Source: Thermodesulfobacteriota bacterium
GTDB taxonomy: Bacteria > Desulfobacterota > Desulfomonilia > Desulfomonilales > Desulfomonilaceae
Assembly (NCBI GenBank): GCA_030837305.1
Contig: JAUPKT010000268.1
Span: 1-9,857, forward strand
Direction of reading: 5' to 3'
Length of the DNA stretch: 9,857 nucleotides
Shown: piece after piece, positions 1 to 5,985 of the stretch
Layout: every line of letters starts with the position of its first letter
How positions within the stretch are numbered: position 1 is the first letter of the stretch
Position numbers and translations under genes: made by a program
The notes under the pieces: model-generated
What the model was told of the DNA's origin: nothing
Databases searched by the model: none
Seen by the model: the letters and a program-made list of their open reading frames with translations, nothing else

Positions 1-1001
1 AAACCGATACCATGGACACTTTTGTGGAATCGTCCTGGTATTACGATCGTTATGCAGGTCCAAAGTATGAGGAAGGAATAATAGATCCCTCGGCCGACGG
101 ATACTGGCTGCCGGTGGATCAATACATCGGCGGCATTGAGCATGCGATCCTTCATCTCCTCTATTCACGGTTTTTCACAAAGGTTCTCAGAGATTTGAGC
201 ATTAAGAAGTGGGATGAGCCGTTCACGAACTTGCTGACCCAAGGCATGGTCATCAAAGACGGTGCCAAGATGTCAAAATCTAAAGGAAACGTGGTTGATC
301 CGGAAGAACTCATAAACGCCTACGGAGCTGATACCGTTCGTTTGTTCTGCCTCTTTGCCGCTCCACCGGAGCGAGATCTTGATTGGACCGCAGAAGGAGT
401 GGAAGGCGCCTCTCGTTTCCTCAACAGGGTATGGACTCTTGTTTACCAGTACAGAGACAGGATGGTAAAACCCAATTCCGACCAGGAAACCACAACGTCC
501 AAATCCATCAAACGCCTGACGCATAAAACCATCAAGAAAGTCACCGAGGATATAGCGCACCGTTTCCACTTTAATACAGCCGTGGCCGCAATCATGGAAA
601 TGATCAACGAGTTGTCCCGTGTTACACCTGGGGAATTAGACCAATCATCAAAGAATCAGGAAGCCTTCATGGAGAGCATTCAAACCGCGGTGATTCTCCT
701 GTCTCCGTTTGTGCCCCATGTGTGTGAAGAACTCTGGCAAGCTCTGGGAGGAAGCCCGGGTATCGTGAAAATGCCATGGCCGGAATACAACCCGGATTTC
801 CTTAAGCAGGAACAAATATCCATCGTTGTTCAAGTAAATGGAAAAAAACGGTCCGAAATCGTTGTGGCTGCGGACGCTCCCGATGAACATGTCAAACAGG
901 TTGCCCTCCAAGAGCCCAATGTGCAACGATTCATAGAGGGAAAGACGATCAAGAAAATGATCGTCGTCCCTGGTAAGCTATTAAACGTCGTCGTTCAATA
1001 G
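1..1001 (+). CDS. leuS: Leucyl-tRNA synthetase, C-terminal part (5' end outside window)
   Basis: This is a class I aminoacyl-tRNA synthetase that charges tRNA-Leu with leucine in the cytoplasm. The frame is open from base 3 (Thr-Asp-Thr before the Met at 12), so the Met at 12 is internal and the gene begins upstream of the window. The visible part starts with the MDTFVESSWYY segment typical of LeuRS just after the editing domain. The KMSKS loop (KMSKSK, bases 267-284) closes the catalytic domain. The helical anticodon-binding domain follows (motifs such as FLNRVW and SPFVPHVCEELW). The end is the small C-terminal tRNA-binding domain (QVNGKKRSEI through KKMIVVPGKLLNVVV). About 333 codons are present of the roughly 810-860 usual for the family; the catalytic HIGH motif and the editing domain are missing only because of the window edge. 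lptE follows 92 bases downstream, as in many proteobacteria. The identification is firm. Confidence 0.97.
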   Translation, partial: TDTMDTFVESSWYYDRYAGPKYEEGIIDPSADGYWLPVDQYIGGIEHAILHLLYSRFFTKVLRDLSIKKWDEPFTNLLTQGMVIKDGAKMSKSKGNVVDPEELINAYGADTVRLFCLFAAPPERDLDWTAEGVEGASRFLNRVWTLVYQYRDRMVKPNSDQETTTSKSIKRLTHKTIKKVTEDIAHRFHFNTAVAAIMEMINELSRVTPGELDQSSKNQEAFMESIQTAVILLSPFVPHVCEELWQALGGSPGIVKMPWPEYNPDFLKQEQISIVVQVNGKKRSEIVVAADAPDEHVKQVALQEPNVQRFIEGKTIKKMIVVPGKLLNVVVQ

Positions 1002-1093
1002 AAATGTTGAGACGTCCTGGAGACTCCGGGATTGAAACTCCTTCTTTGAGGCCTTGACATTAAGCACTGTCATGAGTCGATGATAGGAGAGTA

Positions 1094-1606
1094 TTGAAAC
1101 GATCTTGGTCTTTGCTTCTCGTGATTACCGTGGTGGGCCTTGGATGCGGCTACCGGTTTGCAGGAGACCCCGGAGATAGTCCTTTTCCTCCGGAAATAAA
1201 AACCATCGCCTTGGCCAGCGTGGTGAACAATTCCACGGTGCGCGGTATTGAGACGGAGTTTACGAACTCCTTGCGCAGCGAGTTCGCCTTAGGAACCAGG
1301 CTCAAACCGGTCATTAGTGGAGGAGATCTGCTCCTAAAAACAGAGATCCTCTCCTTCGATGACACCCCCTCGGCGTATCGGGCGGACGGCAAGGAGTCCG
1401 CAAGAATCGGAACCCTAAGAGTCGCGTGCACTCTCGAGAAGTCCGATACGAAGAAGGTGTTGTGGAAAAGAGATCTTGCCGCTTCTCACACATACGACGT
1501 GACTGATTCCATCGTCGAAACCCTCTCCAATAGAAGTCGGGCAATATCAAGAATGATTAAAGATCTCGTGCCTAGAATCCATCGCTCACTCTACGACAGT
1601 TTCTAA
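1094..1606 (+). CDS. lptE: LPS-assembly lipoprotein LptE
   Basis: This is the outer-membrane lipoprotein partner of LptD, which inserts lipopolysaccharide into the outer leaflet. The 170-residue product begins with a short positive stretch (MKRSW), a hydrophobic core, and a lipobox-like VGLGC, making Cys18 the likely lipidated residue. The CGYRF directly after it is characteristic of LptE. The rest carries family-like segments such as a positive-strand 'IKTIALASVVNNST' region and a 'GIETEFTNSLRSEF' helix. The start is TTG at 1094, with AGGAGA at 1085-1090 just upstream (rather close spacing); no better start leaves the signal peptide intact. The position after leuS matches the conserved leuS-lptE order, but the holA gene that often follows is absent here. 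LptE proteins diverge strongly in sequence, so the call rests on lipobox, CGYxF, length and neighbourhood together. Confidence 0.88.
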   Translation: MKRSWSLLLVITVVGLGCGYRFAGDPGDSPFPPEIKTIALASVVNNSTVRGIETEFTNSLRSEFALGTRLKPVISGGDLLLKTEILSFDDTPSAYRADGKESARIGTLRVACTLEKSDTKKVLWKRDLAASHTYDVTDSIVETLSNRSRAISRMIKDLVPRIHRSLYDSF

Positions 1607-1621
1607 CAGAAAAATATCGAG

Positions 1622-1782
1622 CCCTCTGATCCGATAGGCATAAAGCACGAATTGTCTCCAATATCGACATCGTGATATGGTCGGAGAACAAGACCGAAAT
1701 ACCGACCCCCTGTCAGAGGGGTAATATGCTCTGAGAATTCGCCATTCCGTCTGGGCGCAGTGGGGCAGAGCCTTTCAGAGCA
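1622..1782 (+). other. Candidate structured RNA / leader region between lptE and mdh
   Basis: The 252-base gap contains no convincing gene but has several nested inverted repeats. CCCTCTGA (1622-1629) is exactly complementary to TCAGAGGG (1713-1720). Inside it TCCGA (1630-1634) matches TCGGA (1681-1685), and inside that CC-A-ATATC (1658-1665) matches GATATGG (1674-1680) with one bulge. A second unit, TGCTCTGA (1727-1734) with TCAGAGCA (1775-1782), is an exact 8-base match. ACCCC/GGGGT (1705-1722) could form a competing hairpin. This arrangement would suit a folded 5' leader of the mdh-miaB transcript or a small RNA. I do not recognise a known riboswitch or 6S RNA signature, and no T-rich terminator follows the stems on the plus strand. 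The strand is assumed from the downstream genes. Confidence 0.35.
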
Positions 1783-1848
1783 CAAGGGTACGCGGCGGGG
1801 TCACGTAATGGTTTGATAGGGAACTGGTGTGAAAGAACTACATGCTAT

Positions 1849-1854
1849 GGAGGG
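1849..1854 (+). promoter_or_regulatory. Ribosome binding site deciding the mdh start
   Basis: GGAGGG lies 4 bases before the ATG at 1859. It decides between that ATG and the in-frame GTG at 1829 or ATG at 1847, neither of which has a comparable Shine-Dalgarno sequence. Confidence 0.85.
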
Positions 1855-1858
1855 TAAC

Positions 1859-2794
1859 ATGGGCAGAAAAAAAATTACGGTGATTGGTGCAGGAAACGTC
1901 GGCGCCTCGGTGGCGGCTTATGCCTCCGCTCAGGAACTAGGGGATGTTGTGCTGGTGGATATTCTTGACGGAATACCCCAAGGAAAGGGACTTGACCTTC
2001 TGGAAACCACCCCTGTCCTCGGAGTCGACACTCTTGTTGAGGGAACCAATGACTACGAACGAACTCGGGGAAGCGACCTAATTATCATAACTGCAGGCAT
2101 AGCCCGGAAACCAGGAATGAGTCGAGACGATCTGCTCTCAACCAACGTCAGGATCGTGGGCAGCGTCGCAGAGACTGCTGCATCCCTCTCCCCAAACGCA
2201 ATTATCATCGTGGTCTCCAATCCGCTGGATGCCATGGTCTATACCGCGTGGAAAAAATCCCACTTCACCGCTCGCAGAGTCATAGGCATGGCAGGGGTCC
2301 TCGATACCGCCAGATTCCGGTCCTTCATCGCCACCGAAGTCGGTGTCTCAGTTGAAGATGTCCATGCCCTGGTCCTCGGAGGGCACGGTGATACCATGGT
2401 ACCCTTGACACAAAGCTGCTCAATAGGAGGCATTCCCGTCACGAAATTCATGAGTGCCCAGCGACTCGAAGAAATCGTTCAGAGGACACGTCAAGGAGGT
2501 GCAGAGATCGTGGGCCTCCTCAAAACAGGTAGTGCATACTACGCTCCTGCAGCGTCTGCCGTTCAAATGGCAAAATCGGTTCTGCTTGACAAAAAGAGAC
2601 TGCTGCCCGTAGCTGCCTACCTCCAAGGTGAATACGGCGAGCAAGGCATCTTCGTTGGTGTCCCTGCAATTCTCGGATCTGAAGGGGTCGAAAAGGTTGT
2701 TGAAATTGATCTGAACCCTCAAGAGCAGGCAGGTTTCGCAAAATCGGTCGTGGCAGTGCGGGAACTGGTTAAGGAGGTTGACGCACTCCTCTGA
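1859..2794 (+). CDS. mdh: Malate dehydrogenase (NAD-dependent, LDH-like type)
   Basis: This enzyme interconverts malate and oxaloacetate with NAD in the cytoplasm, serving the citric acid cycle or its reductive branch. With the ATG at 1859 the protein is 311 residues, normal for the family. The Rossmann motif GAGNVG is at residues 10-15, and Asp34 at the end of the second strand points to NAD rather than NADP. The substrate loop reads ARKPGMSR, with Arg83 and Arg89. Arg at the first position is the malate-specific residue (lactate dehydrogenases have Gln there). Asn121, the catalytic pair Asp150 and His176 (GGHGDT), and Arg152 are all in place. An in-frame GTG at 1829 would add 10 residues but lacks a ribosome site. 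The stop is 3 bases from the miaB start, so the two form an operon. No truncation or missing key residue is seen. Confidence 0.95.
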   Translation: MGRKKITVIGAGNVGASVAAYASAQELGDVVLVDILDGIPQGKGLDLLETTPVLGVDTLVEGTNDYERTRGSDLIIITAGIARKPGMSRDDLLSTNVRIVGSVAETAASLSPNAIIIVVSNPLDAMVYTAWKKSHFTARRVIGMAGVLDTARFRSFIATEVGVSVEDVHALVLGGHGDTMVPLTQSCSIGGIPVTKFMSAQRLEEIVQRTRQGGAEIVGLLKTGSAYYAPAASAVQMAKSVLLDKKRLLPVAAYLQGEYGEQGIFVGVPAILGSEGVEKVVEIDLNPQEQAGFAKSVVAVRELVKEVDALL

Positions 2795-2797
2795 TCA

Positions 2798-4165
2798 ATG
2801 GAGGGGTTTCCTCGTGAAATGGAGCAACGACCAGGGACTGAATTATTGAAAGGATCCTACTACATAGAGACATACGGTTGCCAGATGAACGAGCATGACT
2901 CTGAGAAGATCGCTCAATTGCTCGAAGATCAGGGATTATGCCCCGTAGACACGGCGGAAATGGCAGACGTCATCGTCATCAACACCTGCGCAATAAGGGA
3001 GAAACCGGAACACAAGGTGTACAGCGCTCTCGGAAAGCTCAGAGCTTTGAAGAAAAGAAAACCTGATCTTATCAGCATCGTGGCAGGATGCGTGGCGCAG
3101 CAGCAAAAACAGGAACTCCTGAAAAGAACCGATGTGCTGGACTGTGTTCTCGGGACACACGCCATCAGCGAACTGCCGGCACTGATCTCTAGAATCCGCA
3201 GAGAAAGACGAAGAGTTTGCGAAACAGAATTTCGAAGGGATGTGACCTCCCTGCACATGTCCGCTCCGAGGAAAGGCGCCGGCAGTGTCTGCTCTTACGT
3301 CACCATTATGCAGGGATGCTCAAATTTCTGCACGTATTGTGTTGTCCCGTATACCCGTGGACCCGAACAAAGTCGGCAAGCCTATGAGATCATCAATGAA
3401 GTACAACAACTGGCCCGGTCCGGCGTACGAGAGATTACCCTCTTGGGCCAAAACGTAAACGCATACGGCAAAGACCTCAAAGATGGCGTACGGTTCCCGG
3501 AACTCTTGCGCCAACTGTCACACATTGATGGGATCGCCAGGGTGAGGTTTACGACCTCACACCCACGAGACTTTCACGAGGATTTAGCCGCAGCGATGCG
3601 TGATGTTGAAGCCGTGTGTGAACACGTTCACTTGCCTCTTCAGGCCGGATCAGACCGTATACTGCGAGAGATGCGACGGGGCTATACGTACGAGGAATAC
3701 CTTGAGAAGATACGTTTCTTGCGTGAAATGGTGCCCCATGTTGCTGTCACCACCGATATCATAGTGGGTTTTCCCGGAGAGACCCGCGAGGACTTTGAAG
3801 CCACGTGCCAAGCGCTCCAAACCATTCGCTTTGACCAAATTTTTTCGTTCAAATACTCTGTGCGTCCCCAAACGGTTGCTGGATCACTGAACAATCACCT
3901 ATCCGAAGATGTCAAGAAACTGAGACTCGCCATGGTTCACGATATTCAGTCTGCCATCACCCAGCAGTATCATACTGACACGGTTGGATCCGTTGAAGAA
4001 GTCCTCATTGAAGGAATCAGGACAGCCACAGGACAGCCTTTCGGCCGCACCCGCACCGGTAAGATCGTCAATCTGGAGGTGTCGGAGAATGTCTTCATTG
4101 GTGACTTGATCCAGGCGAAGATCATTAAAGGCCTCAAACACTCCCTCGTCGGTAAGAAAGTCTGA
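2798..4165 (+). CDS. miaB: tRNA-2-methylthio-N6-dimethylallyladenosine synthase MiaB
   Basis: MiaB is a radical-SAM methylthiotransferase that adds a methylthio group to i6A37 in tRNAs reading UNN codons. The N-terminal UPF0004/MTTase domain carries its three cluster-binding cysteines: Cys28 (TYGCQMNEHDS), Cys64 (NTCAIREKPEHK) and Cys98 (GCVAQQ). The radical-SAM CxxxCxxC is CSNFCTYC (Cys174, 178, 181), followed by VVPYTRG. The C-terminal TRAM domain ends with FIGDLIQAKI. The NEHDS and REKPEHK wording favours MiaB over the related RimO and MtaB. The 455-residue length is usual. The start is uncertain: ATG 2798 has no nearby Shine-Dalgarno sequence, while the in-frame ATG at 2819 (448 residues) lies 12 bases after GGAGGGG (2800-2806). 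Both starts retain the whole domain. The gene begins 3 bases after mdh, so translation may be coupled. All six iron-sulfur cysteines are present. Confidence 0.96.
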   Translation: MEGFPREMEQRPGTELLKGSYYIETYGCQMNEHDSEKIAQLLEDQGLCPVDTAEMADVIVINTCAIREKPEHKVYSALGKLRALKKRKPDLISIVAGCVAQQQKQELLKRTDVLDCVLGTHAISELPALISRIRRERRRVCETEFRRDVTSLHMSAPRKGAGSVCSYVTIMQGCSNFCTYCVVPYTRGPEQSRQAYEIINEVQQLARSGVREITLLGQNVNAYGKDLKDGVRFPELLRQLSHIDGIARVRFTTSHPRDFHEDLAAAMRDVEAVCEHVHLPLQAGSDRILREMRRGYTYEEYLEKIRFLREMVPHVAVTTDIIVGFPGETREDFEATCQALQTIRFDQIFSFKYSVRPQTVAGSLNNHLSEDVKKLRLAMVHDIQSAITQQYHTDTVGSVEEVLIEGIRTATGQPFGRTRTGKIVNLEVSENVFIGDLIQAKIIKGLKHSLVGKKV

Positions 4166-4223
4166 AAAGAAAAAAGCCCGACCGGATGGGTCGAGCTGGG
4201 AGACGCCGTCAAGCGGCCGGGCT
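4165..4223 (-). terminator. Rho-independent terminator of the leftward gene at 4364-5416
   Basis: On the minus strand AGCCCGGCCG (4223-4214) pairs with CGGTCGGGCT (4184-4175), 9 of 10 positions, across a loop of about 29 bases. TTTTTT-C-TTTT follows directly (4175-4165). It lies about 140 bases after the leftward stop codon. The plus strand has no T-run after the same hairpin, so it is unlikely to be an efficient terminator for miaB; its tail overlaps the last base of miaB. Confidence 0.75.
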
Positions 4224-4276
4224 CACAAAACATAAAGACCGATGAAGTTAAGCAGGTTTACCTGTCTTCTTTTGCC

Positions 4277-4316
4277 CCGGGATACCCTTATCAAGCAAGG
4301 CCCTAGGGAATCCCGG
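4277..4316. repeat. Strong hairpin in the convergent miaB / minus-strand-gene gap
   Basis: CCGGGAT (4277-4283) is exactly complementary to ATCCCGG (4310-4316). One A-A mismatch and a further CCC/GGG step (4285-4287 with 4306-4308) extend it to 10 pairs. Neither strand has a T-run right after it, so it is not a classical terminator. It could protect a transcript 3' end or belong to the folded 3' UTR of the leftward gene. A small CAGG-TTTA-CCTG hairpin (about 4253-4264) followed by TCTTCTTTT is the only weak terminator-like element for miaB on the plus strand. Confidence 0.5.
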
Positions 4317-4363
4317 AGAGAAAGATACCATGCCAGCTTCACCGGCCGATCCCAATCGTCACA

Positions 4364-5416
4364 TCAGAAAATGAATCCGCCTTCGACAAAGCCACCTTGA
4401 ATGGTGTTCTTGAAAAGGAAGTCATATTGCGATTTCTTGAGGTCCACCAGACGATAGCCGCCCTTCATATAGCCGGCTCGTCCACAATTCAGTGGGATGG
4501 AGTAACGTGCCCCAACTTCTACATCCCAGCCTTCGACATTATCCAGGAAGATTCCCCCGGCTTTGCAGTCCCAAGAGAGTGATCCTCCATTTGGAGCGGT
4601 CCTTATGGCTCTCTGGAACTCCAAACCCGCGATGGCCGAATTGATGCTGTTGCTCCACACTGAGTTCCACCAGGGACCGCAATAGCTGCAATTAGCCTCA
4701 ATTCTTTCATCTGTGTGGACCCAGTCGGCAAAGACGCTCACCTTGGCATTGCACGTGCGAATGGCGTCGTACACAAGCCCCACTCTTTGATACGTATGCG
4801 TAAATTTTGTGTTGGCCTGCTGCCCGTATAAGAAGGAAGTGTTCCACGAATTGCCGAACAGGAACCACGTGTCGATCCAGCCGCCACCACTAAGTTGATT
4901 CCCCAGAATCATGTACCGCACTGCCCAATTGGGCCTGAAATGGTAGCTCGCGGTAAATTGCGGCCACACTTGATACGAAGGCAGCTTGAGGTCACCATTG
5001 AAATCGGCGTTGTTTTCCGTTCCCCACCAGCCAACCCACGGGGTGTAGCGTGGCCAGGCTATGGATCCTCTCATGTTTGCAAAAATGAATTGCACGCTCA
5101 TCTCCCACTGGCCCATCTTGGGGGCAGGCAAAATAGGAACAAGGGGCTGAGCAAAAGGACTGCAACCAAGAGGACCGCAAATCTCCGGTTTGACCTTTGA
5201 GATCCCGGCCAACGCGGGTGGGACGATGGCAACCCTGGTAGTGCGAGAACCTCTCGGCCTCTGCACCGCGGGCGCGGCCATAGGCGGGGCCTGATTCGGG
5301 CGGAGCAAGATGTCCAAGGACTCGTCAGGCCCAGCGGCAAGAGGTGACTCGGGAAAGAAAATTGACAGACAAAAGACTAGACATACCAACAGCGTAAAAG
5401 GTATTCTTCTCAACAT
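4364..5416 (-). CDS. Putative exported outer-membrane beta-barrel protein, cysteine- and tryptophan-rich
   Basis: I do not recognise the family. The chosen start, ATG at 5416-5414, has GGAGG (5427-5423) 6 bases upstream and gives a clean signal peptide (MLRRIPF, a hydrophobic core, then SPLAA, cleavage near residue 28). An in-frame start at 5482 would place 22 residues before the signal peptide and lies upstream of the likely promoter. The 350-residue product has a proline-rich stretch at about 40-100. After about residue 103 come alternating polar and aromatic strands rich in Trp, Tyr and Gly, and the last residue is Phe. This pattern is typical of outer-membrane barrels. The mature part has seven cysteines (80, 85, 222, 243, 246, 284, 311), including CGPLGC and CSYCGPWW, which is unusual for a barrel. 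The gene stands alone, convergent with miaB, with its own promoter and terminator. A secreted non-barrel protein remains possible. Confidence 0.65.
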   Translation of the reverse strand: MLRRIPFTLLVCLVFCLSIFFPESPLAAGPDESLDILLRPNQAPPMAAPAVQRPRGSRTTRVAIVPPALAGISKVKPEICGPLGCSPFAQPLVPILPAPKMGQWEMSVQFIFANMRGSIAWPRYTPWVGWWGTENNADFNGDLKLPSYQVWPQFTASYHFRPNWAVRYMILGNQLSGGGWIDTWFLFGNSWNTSFLYGQQANTKFTHTYQRVGLVYDAIRTCNAKVSVFADWVHTDERIEANCSYCGPWWNSVWSNSINSAIAGLEFQRAIRTAPNGGSLSWDCKAGGIFLDNVEGWDVEVGARYSIPLNCGRAGYMKGGYRLVDLKKSQYDFLFKNTIQGGFVEGGFIF

Positions 5417-5450
5417 ACCCTTCCTCCCAGCTCGAATTGTTGGAAATTGC

Positions 5451-5478
5451 ATTAATAAATTATTACGTTTTTTGTCAA
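5451..5478 (-). promoter_or_regulatory. Predicted sigma-70-type promoter of the minus-strand envelope gene
   Basis: On the minus strand a perfect TTGACA (5478-5473) is followed after 16 bases by ATTAAT (5456-5451), a 4-of-6 match to TATAAT. The region is strongly AT-rich compared with the genes around it. It lies 23 bases upstream of the GGAGG ribosome site, leaving a short leader. The -35 box is convincing; the exact -10 is less certain. Confidence 0.5.
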
Positions 5479-5496
5479 GCAAAAAATTAACTTTGT

Positions 5497-5559
5497 TTTT
5501 CAGTTAGTTGCTTTTTATTCTGAGAATATTATAGGATCAATACCGCAATTAACTGAAAA
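5497..5559. repeat. Long interrupted palindrome upstream of the promoter (possible operator)
   Basis: TTTTCAGTTAGTTGC (5497-5511) is the inverted complement of GCAATTAACTGAAAA (5545-5559) at 14 of 15 positions. The 33-base spacer includes a smaller exact palindrome, ATTCT-G-AGAAT (5517-5527). It sits about 18 bases upstream of the -35 box of the leftward promoter, where an activator or an upstream A/T element would act. It could also be a terminator-like structure, but no gene ends nearby. Confidence 0.45.
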
Positions 5560-5787
5560 GACTAATTAAAGTGAGCTACACAGAAAAGAGATGGCATAAC
5601 CACAGCGCGCACAACTCCTCGCAAAATTACTACGGCGTTGACGCGCACCATAAAATCGGATATTGCTATCCGCCTAAAAGAACAGGCTAAAGTAGCCCCC
5701 CCGCTCCCGAGGTCTTGCAAAGGAATCTGGGCAAATTAGAGTGTGCCTCATATGCTAAATGAAACGATATCAGGAGATAATGTTCAT
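5560..5787. other. Non-coding divergent region with a small palindrome and C-runs
   Basis: I find no credible gene here. CGGATA-TTGC-TATCCG (5657-5672) is an exact 6-base inverted repeat and could be a small operator. It overlaps a weak rightward promoter-like pair, TTGACG (5638-5643) and TATTGC (5661-5666) with a 17-base spacer; only three of six -10 positions match. A run of seven C lies at 5696-5702. AGGAG at 5772-5776 precedes the ATG at 5788. This stretch should hold the rightward promoter of the PBP4-like gene, but none is clear. Confidence 0.35.
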
Positions 5788-5985
5788 ATGTTCAGTGATA
5801 AATTCATGAATGGGTATTTGTCCCCCCTGGGTTATGAGATCCCAAAGCCCCCCCCCCAGATACGTCCAAAACCTTTTTCAACAATGATTGCAGCCATCAT
5901 CGTGGGCCTGTGATGCTTACTTGATGCCACTTCGACCTCTTGTTGGGCCGCAGATCCGTCTCTGAACGCGCGACTCCAAGCAATC
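5788..5985 (+). pseudogene. Interrupted N-terminal and signal-peptide coding part of the PBP4-like gene
   Basis: The reading frame of the carboxypeptidase gene is open upstream of its first usable ATG, except for one TGA at 5911-5913. From ATG 5788 (AGGAG at 5772-5776, 11 bases away) it reads 41 codons ending in the hydrophobic run MIAAIIVGL, then TGA. It continues with CLL, a polar stretch, CWAAD and PSLNARLQAIM. Read through, this is a typical signal peptide (core plus cleavage near WAA) joined to the N-terminal helix usual in mature S13 enzymes. The stop is therefore inside an expected secretion signal. A nonsense mutation, a base-calling error or stop-codon recoding would each explain it. 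Alternatively the 41-codon frame is a chance open stretch, but the in-frame signal-like sequence makes that less likely. Confidence 0.55.
5848..5857. repeat. Run of ten C (homopolymer)
   Basis: Ten consecutive C bases lie inside the interrupted N-terminal frame, encoding a Pro run. Shorter C-runs occur at 5696-5702 and 5822-5827. Such tracts are prone to slippage in replication and in sequencing. Confidence 0.9.

Noticed and set aside
1015..1031. Compact hairpin (TCCTGG.../...CCGGGA) after leuS as a terminator
   Set aside because: Only a partial T-rich stretch follows and lptE starts 63 bases later, so leuS-lptE co-transcription is more likely. The palindrome leaves almost no loop.
1054..1084. 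Promoter before lptE: TTGACA at 1054-1059 with GATGAT at 1079-1084
   Set aside because: The 19-base spacer is too long, and the transcript would begin essentially at the start codon. The overlapping TGACA/TGTCA repeat (1055-1071) is too short to call an operator.
1829..1858. Upstream GTG start for mdh adding 10 residues
   Set aside because: It has no ribosome site, whereas the ATG at 1859 has GGAGGG at ideal spacing and aligns with the usual N-terminus just before the Rossmann motif.
4397..4582. Small plus-strand open frames inside the minus-strand envelope gene (also 4895-5200 and 5310-5507)
   Set aside because: They are antisense shadows: no ribosome sites, no family-like sequence, and the minus-strand frame has a signal peptide, ribosome site and terminator.
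5417..5482. Longer version of the minus-strand gene starting at 5482
   Set aside because: The extra 22 residues precede an obvious signal peptide, overlap the predicted promoter, and lack the GGAGG ribosome site found before the 5416 start.
5736..5760. Sigma-54 promoter on the minus strand (GGCAC ... TTTGC)
   Set aside because: The distance between the GG and GC elements is 13 bases rather than the required 10.
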